A stretch of DNA of 64,000 nucleotides, taken from positions 372,001-436,000 of the forward strand of contig CAWJOG010000004.1 in assembly GCA_963844435.1 (NCBI GenBank), read 5' to 3'. This document shows positions 45,517 to 57,054 of this stretch, piece by piece (the first letter of the stretch is position 1; each line of letters opens with the position of its first letter). The notes under the pieces are model-generated. The model was not told where the DNA came from. It made no database searches and was given only the letters and a program-made list of their open reading frames with translations. The position numbers were made by a program, and so were the translations under genes. The stretch comes from JBDSLU01 sp963844435. Its GTDB lineage: Bacteria; Acidobacteriota; Vicinamibacteria; Vicinamibacterales; Vicinamibacteraceae.

Positions 45517-46865
45517 ATGTCTGCCCATAACCGCGTCGTCTGGTCCGAGGGGCTGTTCCTGCAGCCGCAGCACTTCCAGCAGCAGGACCGCTACTTCGAG
45601 CGGTACGTCGAGACGCGGTGCCAGGCGCTCGTGCCGCACAGCTGGGGCTTCACCGAGATCGAGTTCGAACGCGACTTCCTGAAGATCGGCAAGATCGGGC
45701 TGCGGCGCCTGGCAGGCGTGTTCCCGGACGGCACCCCGTTCCGGATGCCGGACGACGACCCGCTGCCGCCGCCGATCGACATCGGCTGCGGACGTGCGCG
45801 ATCAGCGCCTCTATCCTGGCCGTGCCGCTGCGCCGGCCGGGCGAGCTCGAAGTCGGCACGAGGTCCGCGCACGGACGAACTGGTGCGACAGGACGTGCGC
45901 GAGTTCCAGGCGCGCCAACGCCGCGGCAAGCGGCGGCGATCCGGCGACGCTCGAAGTGGGGGCGCTGCGCACGCGTCTGCTGCTCGAGCGCGAGGCGACG
46001 CAGGCCTATGCCTGCGTTCCGCTGGCGCACGTGGTCGAGTGCCGCGCCGATCAAGCAGGTCGTGCTCGACGACACCTTCATCCCGACCGTGCTGCAGATG
46101 CGGGCCGCGAACCGCCTGGCGACCGTCACGACGGAGCTGCTCGGCCTGTTCCACCAGCGCGGCGAGGCCCTGGGCGGTCGCGTGGCGGCGACCGGCCAGG
46201 GGCGCCGCGTCGGAGCTCGCCGACTTCCTGATGCTGCAGGCCATCAACCGCTACGAGCCGCTTGCTGGCGCACTTCGCCGAGGCGCGGCGTCGTCCACCC
46301 CGAGGCGTTCTTCCAGTTCTGCGTCGCCGCGGCCGGCGAGCTCGCCACGTTCACGACCGCCTCGAAGCGCCCGCCGAGATTCCCGGCGTACCGGCACGAT
46401 CGCCTGAAGGAGATCGTTCGAGCCGGTCGATCGCGTCGCTGCGCGAATCGATGAGCAAGGTGATGACGCAGAACGCGATCCCCATCCCGCTCGAGCCGCG
46501 GAAGTTCGGGATCAGCGTGGCGATCGTGGCCGATCGCTCGCTCTTCAGCTCCGCGGTCTTCATCCTGGCCGCGCGCGCCGATGGTCCGGCGGAGAACTGC
46601 GGCAGCGTTTCCCGGCGCAGGTCAAGATCGCGCCCGGCGGAGAAGATCGGCGATCTGGTGCGACAAGGGCCTGCCGGGCGTGCCGGTGCGTGCCGATGCC
46701 GGTCGCGCCGCGGCAGATCCCGTTTCACGCCGGGCTACGCGTACTTCGAGCTCGATCAGACCCACGAGCTGTGGGAGCAGCTCAAGGACTCGGGCGGGGT
46801 GGCGATCTACGTTCCCGGGGAGTTTCCCGGGCCTGGCGATGGAGTTCTGGGCGATTCGCGGCTGA
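45517..46865 (+). CDS. tssK: Type VI secretion baseplate protein TssK (frameshifted)
   Basis: TssK forms trimers that link the baseplate to the membrane complex. The ATG at 45517 gives MSAHNRVVWSEGLFLQPQHF-QQQDRYFERY, a near-universal TssK start. VVDGTP-like FPDGTPFRMPDDDPLPPPIDI, LRRPGEL, LLEREAT, FIPTVLQMRAANRL, DFLMLQAINRYEP and the C-terminal RQIPFHAGYAYFELDQTHEL with PGEFPGLAMEFWAIRG follow, spread over all three frames. The stop at 46865 gives about 450 residues, the normal length. There is an indel roughly every 100-150 bp. tssL follows 16 bp later. Confidence 0.88.
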
Positions 46866-46881
46866 GAGCGGGCTGCCTTGC

Positions 46882-48202
46882 ATGCCGGACAACGACGATC
46901 CCTTTCTCGCCGTCGGACCGCGACGCTGCGGCCGCGTCCCGGCGGCGGCCGACGCGGCATGCCGGAGCCGCCGCCGCGCCCGCGCCACGAGCGGCGGTCA
47001 CGGCGATTCGAGCCGATTCCGGACGCGGCGCGCGCCGCTCTCGGCATCGGCCTCAATCCGCTGGTGCAGGCGGCCAGCCCGCTGCTGCTCTTGACCGGCC
47101 AGCTGCGCGACCGCCGTCGGCGATGGACGTCGCCGGTCTCCGGCGGCACGCGCTCGAAGAGATTCGTCGGTTCGAGGAGCAGGCGCGCGCGGCCGGCGTG
47201 CGGAACGAGATCGTCCTGGCCGCCCGCTACGCGCTGTGCGCCGGTCTCGACGAAGCGGTGCTGTCGACGCCGTGGGGCGCCCAGAGCGAGTGGGCGCAGC
47301 ATCCCGCTGCTGGTGGCGCTGCACCGCGAGGCGTGGGGCGGCGAGAAGTTCTTCGAGATGCTCGACCGGATCTGCGGCGATCCGGCGCGCCACATCGATC
47401 TGATGGAGCTGCAGTACCTCGTCCTCGCGCTCGGCTTCACCGGCAAGTACCAGGTGCTCGACCGCGGCCACGAGCAGCTCGCCGATCTGCAGCGGAACCT
47501 CTATCGCACGATCCGCAGCAGCGCGGCCCAGCGCCCACGGAGCTGTCGCTGCGCTGGCGCGGGCTCGAGGATCGGCGGAACCGGCTCGATTCGCTACGTG
47601 CCGTGGTGGGTCGTCGCGCGCCGCGGCGCTGGCGCTGCTCGCCGTGACGTTCACCGTCTACTACTCGCTGGCTCGCGACCGGCGGAGCCCGCTGCACGCC
47701 AAGCTGGCGCAGGTCGGCCTCGAAGACTTTCGCGCCGCCGCCGCCGCCGCCGCCCGTGCCGGCCCGACGCTCAAGCAGCTGCTCGCGCCCGAGGAAGCCG
47801 CCGGCGCGCTGACGCGTCGACGAAGACGGCGGCCGAACCGCGCGTCACGCTGCTCGCCGGCGACCTGTTCGCGTCCGGCAGCGCCGACCGTGAACCCTGC
47901 GCACGAGGACACGCTGGAGCACGTCGCCGCGGCGCTGAACAAGGTGCCGGGCCGCGTGATGGTCGATGGGGCACACCGACGATCAGCCGATCCGATCGCT
48001 GCACGTTCCGCGACAACTACGAGCTGTCGCGCGAGCGCGCCGTCAGCGTCGGCGACGATCCTGCAGCGGACGCTCGACCGAGCCGCAGCGGCTGACGTGG
48101 CGAGGCGCCGGCTCGTCGCAGCCGCGGTATCGTCCGGCGTCGGATCCGGAGAACCGCGCGCGGAACCGCCGCGTGGAAATCATCCATCAGCCGGACAGGT
48201 GA
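46882..48202 (+). CDS. tssL: TssL/DotU (IcmH) with C-terminal OmpA-like domain (frameshifted)
   Basis: TssL is an inner-membrane anchor of the T6SS membrane complex. After MPDNDDPFLAVG the DotU domain shows GLNPLVQAASPLLLLTGQLR, EEQARAAGVRNEIVLAARYALCAGLDEAVL, HREAWGGEKFFEMLDRI, MELQYLVLALGFTGKYQV and YRTIRS. One transmembrane segment follows (RYVPWWVV, ALALLAVTFTVYYSLA). The periplasmic OmpA-like domain has VTLLAGDLFASGSATVNP, VVGHTDDQPI and RNRRVEIIHQPDR, which binds peptidoglycan. At least eight single-base indels interrupt it. The TGA at 48200 is reached in the OmpA frame. Confidence 0.87.
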
Positions 48203-48220
48203 CGTCAGACGAGGCTGGAC

Positions 48221-51200
48221 ATGTTCGCCTTTCTCAAGCGCACGTTCGTCGTCCTCGCTCGGGCTTCCTGCTGATTGCGTCTTCATCTGGTTCGCGGGCC
48301 GCTACTTCGCGTTCGCCGACTATCGGCCGCTCGAGACCCGAGTCAGCCCGGCTGATTGCCATTCGCCGTCATCGTCGGCTGCTGGCTGCATCGCCGCGGC
48401 TCCTGAAGCGGCTGCGGGCCTTCCGCGCGAGCGACCGCTGCTGGCGGCCGTCGTCGCGCAGCCGCAACCGCAAGCCGAGCAGGCGCTGCCCCCGGCCGAA
48501 GTCGTGAAGCTGCGCGAGCGGTTCGAGGAGGCGGTCGGCGCGCGCTCAAGCAGCAGCGGCGCGGCGGCCACAGCCTCTACGACCTGCCGTGGTACGTCAT
48601 CATCGGCGCGCCCGGGCTCGGGCAAGACGACGGCGCTGCTCAATTCCGGGCTTGAAGTTCCCGCTCGAGCAGCGCGTCGGCAAGGGCGCGCTGCGCGGCG
48701 TCGGCGGCACGCGCAACTGCGACTGGTGGTTCACCGACGAAGCCGTCTTCCTCGACACGGCGGGCCGCTACACGACGCAGGACTCCGATGCCGGCGTCGG
48801 ACAGCGTCGGCTGGGGCGAGTTCCTGGCGCTGCTGCGCAAGTACCGCGCGCGCCGGCCGGTGAACGGCGTCATCCTCACTGTCAACGCGCACGGATCTGC
48901 TGCTGCTCGAGCGCGGCCGCGGCGCGAGGCGCACGTCGAGGCGGCGCGCAGCCGGCTCGACGAGCTGAATCGCGAGCTGCGCATCCAGCTGCCCGTCTAC
49001 CTGATGGTCACCAAGTGCGACCTGGTCGCCGGGTTCGCCGAGTACTTCGACGATCTGACGGCGGAAGGGCGCGCCCAGGTCTGGGGCGTGACGTTCCCGT
49101 ACGAAGCAGACGCTCGCCAACGAGGGCCGCCGAGGTGTTCCCGGCCGAGTTCGACGCGCTGATGACGCGCCTGAACGAGCGGGTGTTCGAACGCGTCGAG
49201 GAAGCGCGACAGCCCGCCGCCGCACCAAGGTGTTCGCCTTTCCCGCAGCAGATGGCGGCGCTGCGGGACGCGCTCACCGGTTCGTGACGAACGTGTTCGA
49301 CGCCGCGCGACTTCGACGGGCAGAGTTCTGCTGCGCGGCGTGTACTTCACCAGCGGCACGCAGGAGGGCACGCCGATCGATCGGCTGCTCGGCAGCATCG
49401 GCCGCCGCTTCGGCGCGTCGGACGCGGTCATGCGCGCCGGCGGGCCCCGGCAAGGCGTACTTCGTCGAGACGCCTGCTGAAGGAGGTGATGATCGGCGAG
49501 TCGGGCCTGGCCGGCGTCAATCGCCGGCTCGAGACTGCGGAAGCCGCGGCGCTAGCTCGGCGCCTACGTCGGCGACGGGCGTGATCGCCGCCGCTCGGCG
49601 TGGCCGCGCTGTCGGTCAGCTACAGCCGCAACCGCGAATTTCTCGACCAGGCGGCGGCGAACGTCGCCGGGCTCGAGCGAAGCCGCCGCGGTGCACGCCG
49701 CGTCGCCGCTCGACCAGCGTCGCCCGCGCCTCGACGCGATCCGCGCTGTCGTCGAGTCGTCGGAGCGATATCGCGCGGCGACGCTCGTGGCCGATGCGCT
49801 GGGGCCTGTACCAGGGCGCGATCGATCGGCAATGCGGCGCAGCGACGCGTACGTGCGCGAGCTCGACAGCACCCTGCTCCCGCGAGTTGCGTCGCAGCAT
49901 CAAGGCCCGTCTGACGCAGTACGCCACGGATCCGCAGAAGCTGTTCGACTATCTCAAGGGATACCTGATGCTCGGGGATCCCCGTAGCCGCCTCGACAAG
50001 GAGCATCTCGCAGATGCTCGCCGACCGCGAATGGCAACCAGGCGGCGCGTGCGCTCCGTGGCCGCGGCGTCGCTGTCACAGCACTTCAAGGTCCTGCTGG
50101 ACAATGGCGCCTCCCTGCGACCGCTCGCGCTCGACGGCACGCTGGTGGCGCAGGCCCGCAGCAGCGTGCGCCTGCTGCCGATGGCGAAAATCCTGTACGC
50201 CGGCATCAAGCGACACCTACGCCGCCGACAGCAGCCAGGGCTGCGGGTCGATCAGCTCGCCGGCCTGGACGTCGAGCAGGGTGTTCAGGCGGAGGAGCGG
50301 CGTCGCGCTGTCCACGCCGCTGCCGCGCCTGTACACCCGGGACGTCTTCAGGCAGCATCACGCAGGAGGGTCGCGCGGAGCTCGTCGAAGCAGCTCGCGA
50401 AGGATGCCTGGGTGTGGGGCGACAGCACGACCGGAGCCCTCGCGAATGCGGGAACGCTCGTCTCGGCAGTGACCATCGAGTACGAGCAGGATTACATCCG
50501 CGCCTGGGACGCGCTGCTCGACGACCTGCAGTTCGTGTCGTTCCAGACCGTCCAGCAGGCCAACGACGCGCTGCGCATCCTGACCGCGCCGACCTCGCCG
50601 CTGCGCGGTCTCCTGAGGGTCGTCGCCGACCACACCACGCTCGTCGAGAACGCACCGGCCGCACCGGCCCCGAAGGGTGTGATCGCCAAGACGCGGCAGA
50701 AGGTGACCGACAGTGTCGCAGGCATCCTCAAACCGGTCCAGGACGCCGCCGGCGTCTCGCCGGGCGTACCCGGCCGGATGGTGACCGCGCATTTCCAGTG
50801 GGTGCGACAGCTCTCGGCCGGCGAAGCCGGCAAGACGCAGCTCGACGGCATCCTGCAGATCGCTCGCGAGATCCAGCAGCAGCTCGACACGCTGGGCCCC
50901 GACGTAGCCGGCGAGAGTCCGGTGCAGATCTTGTCGAGCCCGTCGTTCCGCGTCGCTGATGCAGACGCTGCGGCAGCAGGCCGAGGTCTTGCCGCCTGGC
51001 CTGCGGACGCTGATGTCACAGATCAGCCGACACGTCCGGGAGACGTGATCATCGACGAGCGCGACGAAGCAGATCGCAGCCGCTGTACGCGCAGGAGGTC
51101 GTCCCGACCTGCAGCCGGCTGATCGCGAACCGGTATCCGTTCGCCAACTCCGCGACCGACGTGCAGCTGGCGGATTTCGCCACGTGTTCGGGTATGGCGG

Positions 51201-51747
51201 GCTCTTCGACAAGTTCTTCGTCGACGCACCTGGAGAAACAGGTCGACACGTCGCGGCCCGGATTGGACGTGGCGGGCAGGATCCGTGGACCTGCCGAGCG
51301 CGATTGCTGGAGCAGTTCCAGGCCGCGCGGCGGATCCGCGACATGTTCTTCCGACGCCGGGCTCGAAGACGCCTGAAGTGAGGTTCTTCGTGACGCTTCA
51401 GCGATCTCGATCGCGGCGCGACGCGCTTCGTGCTGGAGATCGACGGCCAGACATTCGACGACAAGCGCGGCGAGATGAGCCGGTCGCCTGGCCGGGGCCC
51501 GCGCCCGGCAAGGCGATGAGCGCGTTCGAAGCCCGGTACTACGACCCGCCCAGACACTACGGTGGGCCGTGGGCCTGGTTCCGGATGATCGACGAGAACA
51601 GGCAGGGCGCCCCGGATGCGCAGCAGCGGATCCGGCTGAAGATTCAGGACCGCTACCATCAGGTCGACCGCGACGGTCGAGCCCGGACGCGCGGGCGACA
51701 ACCCGTTCGCCACCGGGGCCTGGCGGCAATTCAGCTGCGAATCGTGA
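48221..51747 (+). CDS. tssM: TssM/IcmF inner-membrane protein (heavily frameshifted)
   Basis: TssM is the largest membrane-complex subunit, spanning the periplasm. From the ATG at 48221 the N-terminal helices read MFAFLKRTFVVLAR and FIWFAGRYFAFADYRPLE. A cytoplasmic GTPase-like domain has YVIIGAPGSGKTT (Walker A, split by an indel), FPLEQRVG, TRNCDWWFTDEAVFLDTAGRYTTQDSD and LPVYLMVTKCDLVAGFAEYF. Later come PAEFDALMTRLNERVFERV, RRAEF/LLRGVYFTSGTQEGTPIDRLLGSI, LFDYLKGYLMLGDP, FSDYGYVFGYGGLFDKFF and FSCES at the stop 51747. About 1175 residues is normal. Indels occur every 60-150 bp, the highest density in the window. Confidence 0.85.
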
Positions 51748-51754
51748 ACCGCGC

Positions 51755-53242
51755 ATGCAGGTAGGGTTCTACGGCAAGCTGCCCAGCCACGGCGATTTCC
51801 TGCGGCGGCGCGTCTCGGACGCGTTCGTGGACGCGTGGGACGCCTGGCTGCGGGAGTGCCTGGCGGCCAGCCGCGACGGCGCTCGGCGCCGCGCTGGCTC
51901 GACGTCTACCTGACCAGCCCGGCGTGGCGTTTCGCCTGTGCGCGCGGGCGCCTGCGGGCCGGCGCCGGTGATCGGGCTGTTCGCGCCCAGCGTCGATCAG
52001 GTCGGGCGCTACTTTCCCGCTGACGCTCGTCGCCGAGCTGCCCGTGCGACGTCAGCCTCATCCCGGCAGCCGCGCTCGACCGCAGTTCTTCGACGGCGCC
52101 GAGCGCCTGGTCATCGAGACGCTGGCGAGCCGAGCGGGTCGACTTCGACCGGTTCGATCGCGGGGTCCTGGCCCTCGACGCAGGCGCTTGCAGCGACGGT
52201 CGCGGCGGCCGGGCTCGTGCTCGACCCCGCCGCGTCCGCGGTGCTCACCGAGGCGCCGCAGCCGTGGCAGCTGCCGCTCGGCGCGTCGTCGGAGCTCGGG
52301 AGCGCGTTCGAGCAGCTGCTGTCGCTGCACCTCGAAGTCGAAGTACCGGCCGCTGGTGCATGCTGGTGGACCGATGGGTCCGCGGTCGTCGAGCCGAGCT
52401 GCCTGGTCGCTCAAGGGCTTGCCGGACCCGGACGTCTATCGCGGCGCTCCTCGAGGGCTCGTGGGCGGCGCATCGCTGGCGCTCCGTCCCGGCGCGCGTG
52501 TCGGACGAGCCGACGCTGCCCGCCGACGCCGATCAAGACGCTGCCGAACCGCTGTACGTTCCGCTCGGCGGCGGCCACCGACGTGGGGCGGGCGCGGCAG
52601 CAACAACGAGGACGGGTTCGTCGAGCGGCCGGAGGTCGGGCTCTGGGCGGTCGCCGACGGCATGGGCGGCCATAGCCACGGCGAGGTCGCCAGCCGGATG
52701 GTGTGCGACGCGCTGGCGGACTTTCCGCTGGACGGGACGTTCGAGGAGGCGATCGAGGCCGCCGCCAGGCGCGTGCAGGAGGTCAACGATCATCTCGTCC
52801 GGGCCGCAACGAGCGGCGATCCGGCCGATCGCAGCGGCAGCACCGTGGTCGTCCTGCTGCTGCGCGGCGCGTCGCTCGGCGGTGCTGTGGGCCGGTGACA
52901 GCCGCGTCTACCGCTGGCGGGCTGGCAAGCTCGAGCAACTGACCCGGGACCACAGCCTCGCGGAGCTGGCGGGCGCGGCTGCCGCGGAATCGAGTGTCAT
53001 CACCCGCGCCGTCGGGGTCGAGCCGGATCTGACGCTGGACGTCCACCGCGACGGCGTCCGTCGCGGACGACCGCTTCCTGCTCTGCTCCGACGGGCTGAC
53101 GCGTGTCATTTCCGAGAGCGAGATCTGCGGCTGGATGGAGGCGCCGGACATCCGCGCCGCCGTCGACGGGCTGATCAAGGCGACGCTGGACGCCGGCGCG
53201 CCGGACAACGTGACGGTCCTCATCGCCGAAGTGCATCGATAA
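51755..53242 (+). CDS. tagF: TagF-PppA fusion: T6SS regulator joined to PP2C phosphatase (frameshifted)
   Basis: The N-terminal half is TagF: MQVGFYGKLPSHGDFLRRRV, VDAWDAWLRECLAAS, YLTSPAWRF, GPAPVIGLFAPSVDQVGRYFPLTL and QFFDGAERLVIETLAS. The C-terminal half is a PP2C serine/threonine phosphatase: SAAATDVGRA, SNNEDGFVER, LWAVADGMGGHSHGEVAS, GDSRVYRWRAGKLEQLTRDH, FLLCSDGLTRVISE and DAGAPDNVTVLIAEV, with the metal-binding aspartates. Between them (about 52440-52560) coding is continuous with no stop/start pair that I can find, so I read one polypeptide of about 495 residues. TagF represses T6SS assembly post-translationally; PppA removes the phosphate read by TagH. About ten indels. Confidence 0.8.
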
Positions 53243-53280
53243 CCGCGGATCTCATCTCTGGCGTGGGTTTCGGGTATAGA

Positions 53281-54407
53281 ATGCCGCCGCCTGACGAGCA
53301 AATCAGTCCGGCTGCCGAAGCAACTCGGCGTGCTCCGCACCCGCGGGACGACGAGGCTCCTGGTGATGAGCTGCTCGTTGGGACGGTCAGGCGCTGCTGC
53401 GAGCCGATTTCAGCCGAGCAGCCGTGCGGCCAGAACCTGGACGACACGGACGTCCTGTCGCGCCTTCGACGCGCTCCGCCTGTTCGGCCAGACCAGGTCC
53501 CCGAGGCGCCGCCCGATGCCGACGAGGCGGGACAAGGAGCTGGCGAAGGCGAGGCCGGCGCTCGAATGGGATCGGATCCGGGCGGACGCCCTCGACGGCC
53601 TTACCAGGAGCAAGGACCTTCGGCTGCTGGCCTACCTCGGGACGGCGCGTGCTTCGCACCGACGGCCTGCCCGCCTTCGCGCACGTGCTCACGACGGCCT
53701 CGCAGTGGCTCGAGACCTATTGGCCGCAGGTGTATCCTCTGCTCGACGAGGACGCCATCGCCAGACGTAACGCGCTGAACTGCTTCGCGGATCCGATGGC
53801 GGTCGTCGACCGCGTGTGGCGGCTGCCGCTGGTCGCCAGCCGGCAGCACGGGCGCTTCAGCCTGCGCGACATCGACATCGCCCGCGGCCAGGCGTCGCCG
53901 GGGCCGACCGAAGAGACAGGCCGGACGAGGCGGCGATCTCGCGAGGCGTTCGCGGCGATCCCGCTCGAGGAGCTGACCGCGCTCGATCTGAGCGTGGCCG
54001 ACGGCGATGGCCGCGCTGAACAGCATCGACGCGCGGATGCGCGGCGAGGGCGGCCCCGAGGTCGCGCCGGATTTCGCGGCCGCTCTCGACGCAGTTCGCC
54101 AAGCTGGCGACGGTGTGCCGCGACGAGCTGGCGGGGCGATCGGGCGACAGCGCCGCCGCCGGCGCGGCGGGCGGCGGAGGGCGACGGCAGGCGACGTCAC
54201 GGTTCACCGGCGGCGCGATCACGTCGCGCCAGGACGCGATTCGCGCGCTGGACGCCGTCGCGGACTACTTCCGTCGGAACGAGCCGTCGAGCCCGATTCC
54301 GTTGTTCGTCGATCGGGCGAAGCGGCTGGTGGCGAAGGATTTTCTCGAAGTGCTGGCCGACATCGCGCCCGACGCCGTTCCGGTGGCGCGGTCGGCCGGC
54401 GGGCTGA
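53281..54407 (+). CDS. tssA: Type VI secretion protein TssA (ImpA) (frameshifted)
   Basis: TssA caps the growing sheath and tube. From the ATG at 53281 the ImpA N-terminal domain reads PISAEQPCGQNLDDTDVLS, FDALRLFGQ, WDRIRADALDGLTRSKDLRL and LAYLGTA. Then come LPAFAHVLTTASQWLETYWP-QVYPLLDEDAIARRNALNCF, MAVVDRVWRLPLVASRQHGRF and SLRDIDIARG. Near the C-terminus TSRFTGGAITSRQDAIRALD and VADYFRRNEPSSPIPLFVDR are typical. Several indels are present, one right before the end; the only nearby stop is TGA at 54405. The next gene begins 42 bp later. Confidence 0.83.
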
Positions 54408-54449
54408 AGAGATCAGTAACGCGTCGCATTCCTATCCGGGAGGTATGTC

Positions 54450-54971
54450 GTGGCGAAGGCAAGCAGTCAGAAGTTCATCGCGCGCAACCGCGCGCCGCGC
54501 GTCCAGATCGAGTACGACGTGGAGCTCTACGGCGCCGAGAAGAAGATTCAGCTGCCGTTCGTGATGGGCGTGCTGGCCGACCTGTCCGGCAAGCCGGCGG
54601 AGCCGCTGGCGCCGGTCGCGGACCGCAAGTTCCTCGAGATCGACGTCGACAACTTCGACAGCCGGATGAAAGCGATGAAGCCGCGCGTCGCGTTCCAGGT
54701 CCCGAACACCCTGACCGGCGAAGGCAACCTCAACGTCGAGCTGACGTTCGAGAGCATGGACGACTTCTCGCCGGCCGCCGTCGCCGGCAAGGTCGACGCG
54801 CTCAGCAAGCTGCTCGAGGCCCGGAAGCAGCTGGCGAACCTGATCACCTACATGGATGGCAAGAGCGGGGCGGAGGAGCTCGTGAGCAAGCTGCTGCAGG
54901 ACCCGGCGCTGCTGCAGACGCTTGCCACGACGAAGAACCCCCAGGGCGAGATCCTCCTGATCCCGACGTAG
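54450..54971 (+). CDS. tssB: Type VI secretion sheath protein TssB
   Basis: TssB (VipA) assembles with TssC into the contractile sheath. The 173-residue protein is intact: SSQKFIARNRAPRVQIEYDV, ELYGAEKKIQLPFVMGVLAD, VADRKFLEIDVDNFDSRMKA and VELTFESMDDFSPAAVAGKV. The GTG at 54450 is the start, preceded by GGGAGG. It is the only indel-free gene of the T6SS block apart from the first kilobase of tagH. tssC follows after 19 bp. Confidence 0.96.
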   Translation: MAKASSQKFIARNRAPRVQIEYDVELYGAEKKIQLPFVMGVLADLSGKPAEPLAPVADRKFLEIDVDNFDSRMKAMKPRVAFQVPNTLTGEGNLNVELTFESMDDFSPAAVAGKVDALSKLLEARKQLANLITYMDGKSGAEELVSKLLQDPALLQTLATTKNPQGEILLIPT

Positions 54972-54990
54972 ACCCGAGCGGAGAACAGCC

Positions 54991-56493
54991 ATGGCCAGAC
55001 CCGAAGACCGCAGCAGGAAGCGGCCATCGGCGATCGGGGCGTCGAAGTCAGCGACTTCGACATCGCTTCTCAAGAAAGAGTTCAAGCCCAAGACCGACGA
55101 GGCGAAGGAAGCGGTCGAGCGGGCGGTCCGCACGCTGGCGGAGCAGGCGCTTTCGCAGACGCGAGTTGATCAGCGCCGACGTCGTCAAGTCGATCGAGGC
55201 GATCATCGCCCAGCTCGACAAGAAGCTCACCGAGCAGATCAACCTGATCCTGCACCACGAGGACTTCCAGAAGCTCGAAGGCGCCTGGCGCGGCCTGCAC
55301 TACCTCGTCAACAACACCGAAACGGACGAGATGCTGAAGATCCGTTTCCTGAACATCAGCAAGGACGACCTCGGCAAGACCCTGAAACGCTACAAGGGGA
55401 CCGCCTGGGATCAGAGCCCGCTGTTCAAGAAGATCTACGAGGCGGAGTACGGCCAGTTCGGCGGCGAGCCCTTCGGCTGCCTGGTCGGCGACTACTACTT
55501 CGACCAGACGCCGCCGGACGTGGAGCTGCTGGGCGAGATGGCGCAGATCGCGGCCGCCGCGCACACGCCGTTCATCGCCGGCGCGTCGCCGACGGTCATG
55601 CAGATGTCGTCGTGGCAGGAGCTGGCCAACCCGCGGGATCTGACCAAGATCTTCACGCACGCCGGAATACGCGGCGTGGCGGTCGCTGCGCGAGTCCGAG
55701 GACTCCCGCTACTCGGCCTGGCGATGCCGCGCTTCCTGTCGCGGCTGCCGTACGGCGCGAAGACCAACCCGGTCGAGGACTTCGCGTTCGAGGAGGACAC
55801 CGGCGGCGGCCGATCACAGCCGCTACACGTGGGCCAACGCCGCCTACGCGATGGCGACGAACATCAACCGCTCGTTCAAGCTGTACGGCTGGTGCTCGCG
55901 CATCCGCGGCGTCGAGTCCGGCGGCGCGGTCGAGGGCCTGCCGGTCCACACCTTCCCGACCGACGACGGCGGCGTGGACATGAAGTGCCCGACCGAGATC
56001 GCGATCAGCGACCGGCGCGAGGCCGAACTGGCGAAGAACGGCTTCATGCCGCTGCTGCACCGCAAGAACTCGGACTTCGCCGCGTTCATCGGCGCGCAGT
56101 CGCTGCAGAAGCCGTTCGAATACGACGATCCCGACGCGACCGCGAACGCCAACCTGGCGGCACGCCTGCCGTATCTGTTCGCCTGCTGCCGGTTCGCGCA
56201 CTACCTGAAGTGCATCGTCCGCGACAAGATCGGCTCCTTCAAGGAGCGCGAGGACATGCAGGTCTGGCTGCAGAAGTGGATCATGAACTACGTGGACGGC
56301 GATCCGGCCCACTCGTCGGAGTCGACCAAGGCCGCAGAAGCCGCTGGCCGCCGCCGAAGTGCAGGTGGCGGAAGTCGAAGGCAATCCCGGCTATTACACG
56401 GCGAAGTTCTTCCTGCGCCCGCACTACCAGCTGGAAGGGCTGACGGTGTCGCTGCGGCTGGTGTCGAAGCTGCCGTCGGCGAAGGCCGGGTAG
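54991..56493 (+). CDS. tssC: Type VI secretion sheath protein TssC (frameshifted)
   Basis: TssC (VipB) is the large sheath subunit. Segments in order: FKPKTDEAKEAVERAVRTLA, ISADVVKSIEAIIAQLDKKL, LEGAWRGLHYLVNNTETDEM, LKIRFLNISKDDLGKTLKRY, FKKIYEAEYGQFGGEPFGCL, GDYYFDQTPPDVELLGEMAQ, PFIAGASPTVMQMSSWQELA, SEDSRYxxLAMPRFLSRLPYG, MATNINRSFKLYGWCSRIRG and FKEREDMQVWLQKWIMNYVD, ending LRLVSKLPSAKAG. About 500 residues, normal length. Six to eight indels, most of them +1 (for example near 55163, 55666, 55808 and 56338). GGAGA precedes the ATG. Confidence 0.93.
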
Positions 56494-56557
56494 GCCGAAG
56501 CACCGGCTGTTCGATTTTGCCCTCGGGAGCGTTCTTCACGATCAGGGAGCGTGATTC

Positions 56558-57037
56558 ATGGCCTCAGACATTTTCGCGAAGCTCGGGGACATCAAGGGGG
56601 AATCGCTCGACGCCAAGCACAAGGACGAGATCGAAGTGCTGTCGTACTCCTGGGGCGTGACCAACGCGGGCTCGATGGGCCACGGCAGCGGCGGCGGCGA
56701 AGGCAAGGCGACGTTCCACGACCTGTCGTTCGTCCACAACGTCGACAAGGCGTCGCCGGTGCTGATGCAGGCGTGCGCGACCGGCGCCCATCTGAAGGAA
56801 GCCACGATCACCCATCGCAAGGCCGGCAAGGGGCAGCACGAGTACCTGATCGTCAAGATGAACGACGTCATCGTCACTGGCGTGACGCACGGCGGCAGCG
56901 GTGACGGCGCATTCCGAGAACGTCAGCCTGGCGTTCGCGAAGGTCAGCGCTCGAGTACAAGCCGCAGAAGCCGGACGGCTCGCTCGACGCCGGCGTCTTC
57001 TTCAAGTACGACATTCAAGGCGCAGAAGGAAGGCTAG
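56558..57037 (+). CDS. hcp: Hcp tube protein, first copy (frameshifted)
   Basis: Hcp hexamers stack into the T6SS inner tube and carry small effectors. The sequence MASDIFAKLGDIKGESLDAK, HKDEIEVLSYSWGVTNAGSM, ATFHDLSFVHNVDKASPVLM and THRKAGKGQHEYLIVKMNDV is classic. Three +1 insertions near 56903, 56948 and 57012 split the end, SENVSLAFAKVSLEYKPQKP-DGSLDAGVFFKYDIKAQKEG. The length of about 159 residues is normal. A second Hcp starts 17 bp later. Confidence 0.93.
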   Translation: MASDIFAKLGDIKGESLDAKHKDEIEVLSYSWGVTNAGSMGHGSGGGEGKATFHDLSFVHNVDKASPVLMQACATGAHLKEATITHRKAGKGQHEYLIVKMNDVIVTGVTHGGSGDGAFRERQPGVREGQRSSTSRRSRTARSTPASSSSTTFKAQKEG

Positions 57038-57054
57038 GCGCCGGAGGACTACAC

